From: Planctomycetota bacterium
GTDB taxonomy: Bacteria; Planctomycetota; UBA1135; UBA2386
Direction: 5' to 3'
Length of the DNA: 6,592 nucleotides
Assembly: GCA_020638735.1 (NCBI GenBank)
Contig: JACKHZ010000029.1
Coordinates: 1-6,592, forward strand
In this document: positions 1 to 6,245 of the stretch, piece after piece
How positions within the stretch are numbered: position 1 is the first letter of the stretch
Layout: each line of letters starts with the position of its first letter
Position numbers and translations under genes: made by a program
The notes under the pieces: model-generated
Seen by the model: only the letters and a program-made list of their open reading frames with translations
Told to the model about the DNA's origin: nothing
Database searches by the model: none

Positions 1-368
1 ATCGGCACGACGCGTTCGGCGCCGAGCGCCGCGACCAGCGGGGCGTCGCCGTCGAAGAGCTCGCCGACGCGCACCCGCGCGGCGCCGTCCGGTTCGCCGG
101 CGGCGTCCGCGTCGTCGAACACCTCGACGAAATCGTCGACGCGCGCCGGCTGCGGCGACAGCGCCCACAGGCCGAGCGCCGCCGCCTGCGCCGTCGGCCC
201 GAGGCGCCGCAGCTGCGGGCCGAGCGACGCGCCTTCGTCCATACGCCGCAGCAGCGACGGCAGGCTGCGCAGCGGGTCTTCGCCGACCGGGTCCCTGACC
301 GCTGGATTCTGCGCGACCAGCAGCGAGCAACACCACAGGACCGAACACGCCTTCCACATGCTGCGCAT
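1..368 (-). CDS. Exported protein of unknown function, N-terminal part only (runs off left edge)
   Basis: I do not recognise this protein. Read on the minus strand from ATG at 368, the frame stays open for 122 codons to the window edge without a stop. The N-terminus looks like a Sec signal peptide: Arg2 and Lys6, then a hydrophobic, Cys/Trp-containing stretch at about residues 7-19 ending Leu-Val-Ala before Gln20. There is no convincing lipobox. The rest is Leu/Ala/Asp-rich and begins with a helical-looking segment; I see no catalytic motif. A second in-frame ATG lies at 359; I prefer 368 because it adds Arg2 to the positively charged n-region. Neither start has a good Shine-Dalgarno sequence. 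The gene follows the DUF2310 gene on the same strand after about 100 bases, so it may be in the same transcript or have its own promoter. The export call is inferred from the N-terminus alone. Confidence 0.6.
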   Translation of the reverse strand, partial: MRSMWKACSVLWCCSLLVAQNPAVRDPVGEDPLRSLPSLLRRMDEGASLGPQLRRLGPTAQAAALGLWALSPQPARVDDFVEVFDDADAAGEPDGAARVRVGELFDGDAPLVAALGAERVVP

Positions 369-468
369 GCTAGCCGCGCTCGGCGCCGTGTGGTGCCGCG
401 CCCTGTCAGCGGCGCGTCAAAGCGGCCACGCCGCACCAACGCGGCTTGCCGCGTCCGTGCGGCCGGCA
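369..468. other. Intergenic spacer between the DUF2310 gene and the exported-protein gene
   Basis: This 100-base stretch has no convincing gene of its own. It holds the hairpin at 439-454 close to the upstream stop codon. On the minus strand a TTGACG hexamer (420-415) resembles a -35 box, but no -10-like hexamer sits at the usual 16-18 base spacing, so I do not call a promoter. Confidence 0.5.
439..454 (-). terminator. Candidate terminator hairpin after the DUF2310 gene
   Basis: ACGCGG (439-444) can pair with CCGCGT (449-454) around a four-base loop, giving a perfect six-pair stem. It lies about 15 bases past the minus-strand stop codon at 469-471, where a terminator would be expected. No T-run follows on the minus strand, so it is not a classical intrinsic terminator. 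Short GC hairpins arise easily by chance in DNA this GC-rich, so this is tentative. Confidence 0.25.
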
Positions 469-1227
469 TCAATGCGCCACCAGGCGGCACGCGTCGCAGC
501 GACGCACGAAGTTCCAGCCACCGTGCGGTCGGCGCAACCAGCGACGTGCGCAGACCGGACAGCGCTCCCGGGCGGCAACCACGTCGCCCGCGTCGTAGTG
601 CACGAGGTAGCGATAGACCGGCCGTTCGACCGCCTGCGCGAGTGCATCGGCGAGCTCGCTGGCGATGCGTGACAAGCGACTGGCCGGCTGCGCCAACTGC
701 GTGTAGCTGGCTCGCTCGAGCACGTCGCTGCCGAACCACAGCTCGTCGACGGCGCGGAACGAGCTGGCCCAGCCGAGCAGGTCGCGGCGCAGCGTGGCGT
801 CGACCGGCAGGTCGAGCAGCGGCACATTGCGGCCGGTGTCGAAGCAGCGCACCGGATGATCGGCGTCGGTGAAATTGGCCCACAGCACGAGGCGTCTGCA
901 GTCGGCGAGACGCACGCGCCGCGGGCCGACGACGTGGCCGAGCAGCTCCGGCACAGGTTCGCGGCCGAAACGCGCCGCTGTGGCGCACCACTCCCGCTCC
1001 GCCCACTCACTGCGATGGCGCCCAGCGAGCGCGCCCGGCCGCGTCAGCGTCAGCACCACGAACCAACCTTCGTCGTCGCCAGCGACGGTCCAGCCCTGGC
1101 GAACCTGCCCCGCACGCCACAGCTCGGCGCAGAGGCCCTCGATCGCATCGACGGCGGCAGCGCGACGCAGCCCGCGCCGCTCACCGAAGCGCAGGCGCAC
1201 CAGCTGGTACTGGTCGGCGCGCGTCAC
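469..1227 (-). CDS. DUF2310 family zinc-ribbon protein, possibly nucleic-acid binding
   Basis: The 252-residue product matches the DUF2310 family (zinc-ribbon-containing, possibly nucleic-acid-binding proteins; exact role unknown) as I remember its conserved landmarks. In order these are a Leu-Trp-x-Asn segment (115-118), Pro-Val-x-Cys (125-128), a Val-Pro-Leu-x-x-Leu-Pro block (135-141), Ser-Arg-Leu-Ser (183-186), Pro-Val-Tyr-x-Tyr-Leu (203-208) and a C-terminal zinc ribbon with Cys223/Cys226 and Cys244/Cys247 ending CDACRLV. The length fits the family. There is no signal peptide or membrane segment, so it should be cytosolic. I chose the GTG at 1227 because it overlaps the cysS stop in a GTGA four-base junction typical of translational coupling. 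The frame stays open further upstream to an ATG at 1494, but that extension lies wholly inside cysS. The N-terminal 100 residues are less conserved to my eye. Confidence 0.82.
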   Translation of the reverse strand: MTRADQYQLVRLRFGERRGLRRAAAVDAIEGLCAELWRAGQVRQGWTVAGDDEGWFVVLTLTRPGALAGRHRSEWAEREWCATAARFGREPVPELLGHVVGPRRVRLADCRRLVLWANFTDADHPVRCFDTGRNVPLLDLPVDATLRRDLLGWASSFRAVDELWFGSDVLERASYTQLAQPASRLSRIASELADALAQAVERPVYRYLVHYDAGDVVAARERCPVCARRWLRRPHGGWNFVRRCDACRLVAH

Positions 1228-2663
1228 ACCTGCTCGAGGCGCGCGCCCTGCGGCGTGTCGACGATCTTCCAGCCGGCCTGGGCGATGCGGTCGCGCAGCG
1301 CGTCGGCCTCGGCCCAGTTCTTCGCCGCCTTGGCCGCCTTGCGCTGTTCGAGCAGCTCGAGCAGCTCCGCCGGCGCGCTGCCGGTCGCGTCGGCGACCGG
1401 TTCGTCGCCGAAGCAGCCGAGCACGTCCTCGAAGCGCGCGAAGGCCAGCAGCGCCGCCTTCGCCGACTCCTGCGTCGGCTGCGCCTTGTTGCATGCGGCG
1501 ACGAACTCGAACACCGCCGCCAGCGCCTCCGACACGTTGAGGTCGTCCGACATCGCCGCGGTGAACGCGTCCTGCGCCGTCTGCACCGCCACCGCCAGGT
1601 CATCGCTGCCGGCGCGCTCGGCGCCGTCGCGCACCCGCACCAGCTTCTTGCGCGCCTCGTTGACGCGGCCGATCGCCGCGCGCGCCTCGTCGAGGCCCTG
1701 CAGCGTGAAGTTGAGCGTCTGCCGGTACTGCACGCGGATCAGCGCGTAGCGCAGCTCGAGCCCCGAGTAGCCCTTCTGCAGGATGTCCGACACCGTGAAG
1801 AAGTTGCCGAGGCTCTTCGACATCTTGGTGTTGTCGACCAGGAGGTGCCGGGCGTGCATCCAGATCGACACGAAGCGCTTGTGGGTGTGCGCCTCGGTCT
1901 GCGCGATCTCGCATTCGTGGTGCGGGAAGACGTTGTCCTCGCCGCCGGTGTGGATGTCGATCTGCTCGCCGAGGTAGTGCATCGACATCGCCGAGCACTC
2001 GATGTGCCAGCCGGGGAAGCCGCGCGCGCCGCCGGGGAACGGCGCGTCCCACTGCATCTGGTGCTTGTCGTCGAGCTTCCACAAGGCGAAGTCTCGCGGG
2101 TCGCGCTTCTCGTCGTTGACCGCGACGCGCGCGCCGGCTTCGAGCTCGTCGAGCACCTTGCCGCTGAGCTTGCCGTAGTCGGGGAACTTCTCGACCGAGA
2201 AGTAGACGTTGCCGTTGACCTGGTAGGCGACGCCCTTCGCCAGCAGGTCGGCGATGATCGCGCCCATCTGCTGGATGAAGTCGGTGGCGCGCGGCATGTG
2301 GTGCGGCAAGCGCACCCGCAGCTGCTTCTGGCAGTCGCGGAACTCGTCGGTGTACTGCTGCGCGATGTCCCAGGCGGTCTTGCCGGTGCGCTTCGACGCC
2401 GCCTCCATCTTGTCCTCGCCGCCCTCGATGTCGTCCATCGTCAGGTGGCCGACGTCGGTGATGTTCATCACCTGGGTGACCTCGTAGCCCTGGTCCTCGA
2501 CGAAGCGGCGCAGCACGTCGGCGAACAGGAAGCTGCGGAAGTTGCCGATGTGCGGCGAGCTGTAGACGGTCGGTCCGCAGTGGTACATCGTCACCTTGCC
2601 GGGGACGAGTGGACGCAGCTCCTCGAGCTGCCGGGTGAGCGTGTTGCGGAGGCGGATCGTCAT
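1224..2663 (-). CDS. cysS: Cysteinyl-tRNA synthetase
   Basis: This class I aminoacyl-tRNA synthetase activates cysteine with ATP and charges tRNA-Cys in the cytoplasm. The 479 residues carry the family hallmarks. The N-terminal block is MYHCGPTVY with Cys29, followed by the HIGH-type motif as HIGN (38-41). WHIECS contributes Cys223, and HHECE contributes His248 and Glu252; with Cys29 these match the zinc site that selects cysteine in the E. coli enzyme (Cys28, Cys209, His234, Glu238). KMSKS is at 280-284. The C-terminal helical and anticodon-binding region ends in the usual Trp-x-x-Ala-Asp-x-x-Arg-Asp segment. It is slightly longer than E. coli CysS (461) and appears complete, with no frameshift. 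The ATG at 2663 is the natural start just before the conserved N-terminus; its ribosome binding site is weak. The stop overlaps the start of the DUF2310 gene, and the kinase gene diverges 65 bases upstream. Confidence 0.98.
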   Translation of the reverse strand: MTIRLRNTLTRQLEELRPLVPGKVTMYHCGPTVYSSPHIGNFRSFLFADVLRRFVEDQGYEVTQVMNITDVGHLTMDDIEGGEDKMEAASKRTGKTAWDIAQQYTDEFRDCQKQLRVRLPHHMPRATDFIQQMGAIIADLLAKGVAYQVNGNVYFSVEKFPDYGKLSGKVLDELEAGARVAVNDEKRDPRDFALWKLDDKHQMQWDAPFPGGARGFPGWHIECSAMSMHYLGEQIDIHTGGEDNVFPHHECEIAQTEAHTHKRFVSIWMHARHLLVDNTKMSKSLGNFFTVSDILQKGYSGLELRYALIRVQYRQTLNFTLQGLDEARAAIGRVNEARKKLVRVRDGAERAGSDDLAVAVQTAQDAFTAAMSDDLNVSEALAAVFEFVAACNKAQPTQESAKAALLAFARFEDVLGCFGDEPVADATGSAPAELLELLEQRKAAKAAKNWAEADALRDRIAQAGWKIVDTPQGARLEQV

Positions 2664-2728
2664 GCGCTCGGCGAAGAGTCGCAGAGCACTCGATCGCGCG
2701 CAACATCAACGCTACAAGGTCTGCCGCG
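2664..2728. promoter_or_regulatory. Divergent promoter region between cysS and the kinase gene
   Basis: These 65 bases must hold or overlap the start signals for both divergent genes, unless the promoters lie inside the coding regions. It is the least GC-rich part of the area around 2701-2719. I could not pick a convincing -35/-10 pair for either direction. A weak inverted repeat, GAGT (2676-2679) with ACTC (2688-2691), is too short to call an operator. No T-box leader can fit in so short a spacer upstream of cysS. Confidence 0.5.
2716..2719 (+). promoter_or_regulatory. Ribosome binding site of the kinase gene
   Basis: AAGG ends nine bases before the ATG at 2729, a workable Shine-Dalgarno spacing. 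It supports this ATG, which is the first Met codon in the frame and sits about 22 residues before the kinase domain begins. Confidence 0.55.
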
Positions 2729-5700
2729 ATGGCGGCGCAAGACCCTGACTCCGACACCGGCACGCGCCCCGCGGCGCCGCAGGTCGCCGGCCACTTCGAG
2801 CTGCTGCACGAGATCGGCAGCGGCTCGTCGGGCACCGTCTACCACGCGCGCCTGACGGTGCCGTACGCCGACCTTCCGGCGGGCGCCGACGTCGCCGTCA
2901 AGTTCCTGCGGCCGGAGCTGGCCGACGACCAGAAGGCGCGCGCGCGGCTGTTCGCCGAGGGCGAGCTCGGCCGCTCGCTGCGCCACCCGAACGTCGCCGA
3001 GATCTACGGCGTCGAGACGCTGCGCATGCTCGGCAGCGACACCACCTACCTGGTCATGCAGTACGTGCGCGGCACGACGCTGCGCGACCTGGTGCGCCGC
3101 TCCGGGCCGCCGGTCGAAGACCTGACGCGGCGCCTCGGCGCCGACGCGGCCAAGGGGCTGTTCGCGCTGCACCGCCGCGGCCTCGCCCACCGCGACGTCA
3201 AGCCGGAGAACCTGATCCTGACCCTCGACAGCGAGCTGAAGATCGTCGACCTCGGCCTGGCGTCGCGCTTCGGCAGCGACGGCGGCGGCAGCTCGCCGGG
3301 CGCTCACCCTGGCAGCGCGGGCGGCTCCGGCGGTCGCTCGTCCGGGTTCGGCCTCGCCGGCAGCGTCGCCTATGCCGCGCCGGAGACGCTGCGCGGTCGC
3401 CCGGCCGGCCCGAAGAGCGACCTCTACGCGCTCGGCATCGTGCTGTTCGAGGTCACGACCGGCCAGCACCCGTTCGCCGACGCGACCACCGCCGACGAGA
3501 TGCTCGACGCGCATCTGCACCGCTCGCCGCCGCTGCCGTCGCACCTGCGCGCGCGGGTGTCGCCGTTCCTCGAGCAGCTGCTGCTCGACCTGCTGCAGAA
3601 GGACCCCGACGACCGGCCGCGCTCGGCCGCCGAGCTGGCGCGCCTGCTCGAGCAGGGCGAGCGCTCCGACTGGTGGAAGCGGCACGAGGCGCAGCAGCCG
3701 GTGCTCGAGGCCGGCCGCCGCCTGCTGCGCATGCGCCGCCCCGCCGAAGCGGCGTTCGTCGGCCGACGCGACGAGCTCGACGAGCTCGACGCGATGCTCG
3801 CCGCGGCGCGCGACGGCGACGGCCGCGTGGTGGCGATCACCGGCCCCGAGGGCATCGGCCGCCGGCGGCTGTGCGACGAGGCGATGCAGCGCTGGCTCGA
3901 CCGCGACGACCCGCCGCGCTACCTCGGCGGCGAGGCCGACAGCGGCCTCGGCCACGGCGAACCGTTCGCCAGCGCGTTGCTCGACCACCTGCTGCGCGGC
4001 GACGACCGGCACTCGCCGAACGCGCGCCACCGTGCCGTCGAACAGGCGCGCGACCAGTTCGGCCTCGACCTCGCCGCCGCCGAAGCGCTGGTCGCGGTCG
4101 GCTTCGGCGACAGCACCGAACCGTCCGAGGTGCGCGCCGACCGGCTGGGGTCGGCGCTGCTGCAGCTGGCGACGGCGAAGCGCCCGCTCGTGCTGCGCGT
4201 CGACCACGCCGACGACCTCGACACGAGCGGCCGTCAGGTGCTGCAGCGGCTGCTCGCCGAGGCCGGCCACCGGCACCTGCTGGTGCTGCTCGCCGCGGGC
4301 CCCGACACCAACCTGCTGGACCCCGCCGGCGCGCCGCTGCAGCAGCGCATCGATCTCGCCGGCCTCGACGAGCGCGCGTTCCGCAGCATCGGCCGCTCGC
4401 TGTTCCGCGACGAGGCGCGCGGCGAGCGGCTCGACGCGTTCCTCGGCGACGCGCACGCCGTGCTGTCGGGCCTGCCCGGCAGCCTGCTGGAGATGCTCGA
4501 CCACCTGGTGCAGGAAGGACAGCTGCGCGGGCGGGTCGGCGACTACCACGACCTCGTCGACGGCGTCGAACCGCGCCCGGCGCCCCGCTACGTCGAGCGC
4601 TTCCGCGACCGCGTGCGCGGCTTCGACGCGGCGCATCGGCGGGTGCTCTCGGCGGCGGCGGTGCTCGGCGACCGCTGCGCGCTGGCCGACCTCAGCGTGC
4701 TGATCGACCGCAGCGAGCTGGCCGTGCTCGAGACCCTGTCGCTGTTCCGCGGCCGCATCGTGCGCGCGCAGGGCGGCGAGGTGTCGTTCCGCCACCGCGA
4801 CTTCCGCGGCGCGCTGCTGCTGCAGCTGCCGCCCGAGGAGCTCCAGCAGCTGCACCTGCGCGCCGCCGAGCTGTTCGAGGCGCAAGGGGCGCGACCGCTG
4901 ATCGTCGGCATGCACCGTTCGCAGGCGCTCGACCACGAGGGCTGCCTCGACCCGCTGCTGGCGGCGCTGCAGAACCGCGTGCACGCCGGCTCGCGCCGCA
5001 CCGCGCTGCGCCTGGTCGGCCGCCTCGCGGTGCACCTGCGCCACGTCGCCGAGACCCCGGCCAACCAGCGCCGACGCCTGCGCTTCCTGGTGTTGTCGGC
5101 GCAGGCGCAGCAGAACGCCGACCAGAACGACGCCGCCTCGCGCACCTTCCGCGACGCCGAGCGGCTGGCGCGCCAGCTCGACGACCTCGAGGCCTCGGCC
5201 GCATCCCGCGTCGGCCTGGCCACCGGCGAGCTCGACCAGGGCCGGCTGCTGTCGGCGATCGCGCTGCTGGAGACGGTGCACGACGACCTCGCCTTCGCCG
5301 CCGGCGATCCGCGCAGCACGCCCGCGCTCGACGCGCTGGCGGCGCAGGCCCACGCGCTGCACGGCCGCATCCTGCTCTACCTCGGCCAGGCCGGCGACAG
5401 CCTGAAGCACCTGCAGGCGGCGAAGAAGCGGGTCCCGGCGGAGCAGGAGGACCTGCGCTGCCACCTGTGGATCGACCTCGCCCGCACCGAGGCCTTGAGC
5501 CACCGCTACGCGACGGCGCTGCGCACGCTGCGCGAGATCGAGAAGTTGCCGCCGGTGCGCCAGCAGCCGCGTGCCCGGCTACGCTTCCATCTGTACCGCG
5601 GCTTCGTGCGCGGGCTGTGCGGCGACGAGCAGGCCCACCAGGACCTGCGCCTCGCGCTCGACGAGGCGCTGCGGCTGGCGCTGCCGGTCTACGGCTCGCG

Positions 5701-6148
5701 CGCGGCGGTGTTCCTCGGCGAGCTCTACTTCCTGCGCGGCCGCGACGACGACGCGCGGCTGCGCTATTCGCAGGCGGTGCAGCTGGCGCAGGCCGCGGGC
5801 GACCGCCTCGGCGGCGCGGTCGCGCGCGCCCAGCTGGTGCGGCTCGGCGCCGCGGACGACGGCCTCGCCGAGCTGGTCCTCGAGCTCGACCTGCCCGAGG
5901 TGCACGCCAGCTGGTGGCTGGCGCAGGCGATGACCGCGCCCGAACGCGCGCCGGCGGACCTCGCCGAACGCTTCGAGGAGGTGCTGGCCAACGTCGACCT
6001 GCCGCTGCCGTTGCACCTGCGCGTGCTGGCCTGGCTCGAGCGGCCCGCGTCGGCCCGCTCGCTGGTGCGCTCGATCGCCGAGCGCTTCCCCGAGCGCTCG
6101 ATCCGTCAACGGTTCCGGGCGATGTGGCAGCGCGGCGCGCGCGCCTGA
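2729..6148 (+). CDS. Hanks-type Ser/Thr protein kinase fused to a degenerate STAND-like ATPase domain and a TPR-like tail
   Basis: This 1139-residue cytosolic protein has three parts. The kinase domain (about 23-308) looks active: Gly-rich loop GSGSSGTV (30-37), ATP-binding Lys58 in VAVK, helix-C Glu77, catalytic loop HRDVKPEN (154-161; Asp156, Asn161), metal-binding Asp174 in DLG, APE (217-219), Asp231 and Arg296. Its activation segment has a Gly/Ser-rich insertion at about 182-206. The second part (about 341-700) resembles the COG3899/AAA_16 predicted ATPases seen in PknK-type kinases. It opens with AAFVGRRDEL, has a P-loop-like GPEGIGRRRL (372-381), a Walker B-like LVLRVDHADD (487-496) and a winged-helix-like region near 630-700. 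The P-loop lacks its Lys and Ser/Thr, so ATP hydrolysis there is doubtful. The remainder (about 700-1139) is Ala/Leu-rich helical, TPR-like repeats, clearest at about 785-820 and 873-1022, probably a protein-binding surface. No membrane segment is visible. By family knowledge it phosphorylates Ser/Thr on unknown partners in response to a signal sensed by the C-terminal part. It diverges from cysS. Confidence 0.93.
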   Translation: MAAQDPDSDTGTRPAAPQVAGHFELLHEIGSGSSGTVYHARLTVPYADLPAGADVAVKFLRPELADDQKARARLFAEGELGRSLRHPNVAEIYGVETLRMLGSDTTYLVMQYVRGTTLRDLVRRSGPPVEDLTRRLGADAAKGLFALHRRGLAHRDVKPENLILTLDSELKIVDLGLASRFGSDGGGSSPGAHPGSAGGSGGRSSGFGLAGSVAYAAPETLRGRPAGPKSDLYALGIVLFEVTTGQHPFADATTADEMLDAHLHRSPPLPSHLRARVSPFLEQLLLDLLQKDPDDRPRSAAELARLLEQGERSDWWKRHEAQQPVLEAGRRLLRMRRPAEAAFVGRRDELDELDAMLAAARDGDGRVVAITGPEGIGRRRLCDEAMQRWLDRDDPPRYLGGEADSGLGHGEPFASALLDHLLRGDDRHSPNARHRAVEQARDQFGLDLAAAEALVAVGFGDSTEPSEVRADRLGSALLQLATAKRPLVLRVDHADDLDTSGRQVLQRLLAEAGHRHLLVLLAAGPDTNLLDPAGAPLQQRIDLAGLDERAFRSIGRSLFRDEARGERLDAFLGDAHAVLSGLPGSLLEMLDHLVQEGQLRGRVGDYHDLVDGVEPRPAPRYVERFRDRVRGFDAAHRRVLSAAAVLGDRCALADLSVLIDRSELAVLETLSLFRGRIVRAQGGEVSFRHRDFRGALLLQLPPEELQQLHLRAAELFEAQGARPLIVGMHRSQALDHEGCLDPLLAALQNRVHAGSRRTALRLVGRLAVHLRHVAETPANQRRRLRFLVLSAQAQQNADQNDAASRTFRDAERLARQLDDLEASAASRVGLATGELDQGRLLSAIALLETVHDDLAFAAGDPRSTPALDALAAQAHALHGRILLYLGQAGDSLKHLQAAKKRVPAEQEDLRCHLWIDLARTEALSHRYATALRTLREIEKLPPVRQQPRARLRFHLYRGFVRGLCGDEQAHQDLRLALDEALRLALPVYGSRAAVFLGELYFLRGRDDDARLRYSQAVQLAQAAGDRLGGAVARAQLVRLGAADDGLAELVLELDLPEVHASWWLAQAMTAPERAPADLAERFEEVLANVDLPLPLHLRVLAWLERPASARSLVRSIAERFPERSIRQRFRAMWQRGARA

Positions 6149-6167
6149 CCGGCGACGTCGACGCCAT

Positions 6168-6188
6168 CGGCGGTTGCGCGAGCCGCCG
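6168..6188 (+). terminator. Candidate terminator hairpin after the kinase gene
   Basis: Bases 6168-6175 pair with 6181-6188 around a five-base GCGCG loop, giving an eight-pair stem with one G-U wobble. It begins 20 bases after the kinase stop codon. No T-run follows, so this would be a non-classical terminator or a 3'-end stabiliser. The stem is almost pure G/C and could be chance in this composition, though the position is right. Confidence 0.35.
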
Positions 6189-6191
6189 TCG

Positions 6192-6219
6192 CGCCGCGGA
6201 AATCTGCGTGTCCGCGGCG
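6192..6219. repeat. Nine-base perfect inverted repeat upstream of the membrane-protein gene
   Basis: CGCCGCGGA (6192-6200) is repeated in exact reverse complement at 6211-6219, separated by ten bases, AATCTGCGTG. As RNA it forms a stable stem-loop three bases after the previous hairpin; as DNA it could be a dyad operator. It ends 26 bases before the GTG at 6246. Confidence 0.5.
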
Positions 6220-6245
6220 TCGCCACCAGACGTAGAGTCGGCATC

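Larger units (their letters stand above)
6149..6245. promoter_or_regulatory. Spacer between the kinase and membrane-protein genes, with a possible promoter
   Basis: This 97-base gap contains the two inverted repeats described separately. A TAGAGT hexamer (6233-6238) resembles a -10 box but lies only seven bases before the next start codon, and no -35-like hexamer is correctly spaced from it. Its AGAG core could equally act as a weak ribosome binding site for the GTG at 6246. Confidence 0.3.

Noticed and set aside
1344..1366. Short direct repeats of GAGCAGCTC, and similar GAGCTCGAC repeats near 3770-3790
   Set aside because: They lie within coding sequence and simply encode Glu/Leu/Asp-rich helices with a restricted codon set; there is no sign of a repeat element.
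469..1494. A longer form of the DUF2310 gene starting at ATG 1494
   Set aside because: The extra 89 residues lie wholly inside cysS and are low complexity, and the GTG at 1227 gives the expected family length and a typical coupled junction.
856..1749. Plus-strand open frames opposite the DUF2310 gene and cysS, including the 336-codon frame at 1845-2855
   Set aside because: They are antisense shadows of genes identified by clear motifs. Their products are compositionally biased and match nothing I know.
2541..2552. HIGN in place of HIGH in the cysteinyl-tRNA synthetase signature
   Set aside because: HIGN is a normal variant of this motif in functional bacterial CysS proteins such as that of Bacillus subtilis, so it is not a defect.
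2660..5503. A 947-codon open frame on the minus strand opposite the kinase gene
   Set aside because: It is the antisense of a long, GC-biased coding sequence. Its product is a low-complexity mix of Arg, Ala, Val, Gln and Glu with no recognisable motif, while the plus-strand frame shows a full set of kinase motifs.
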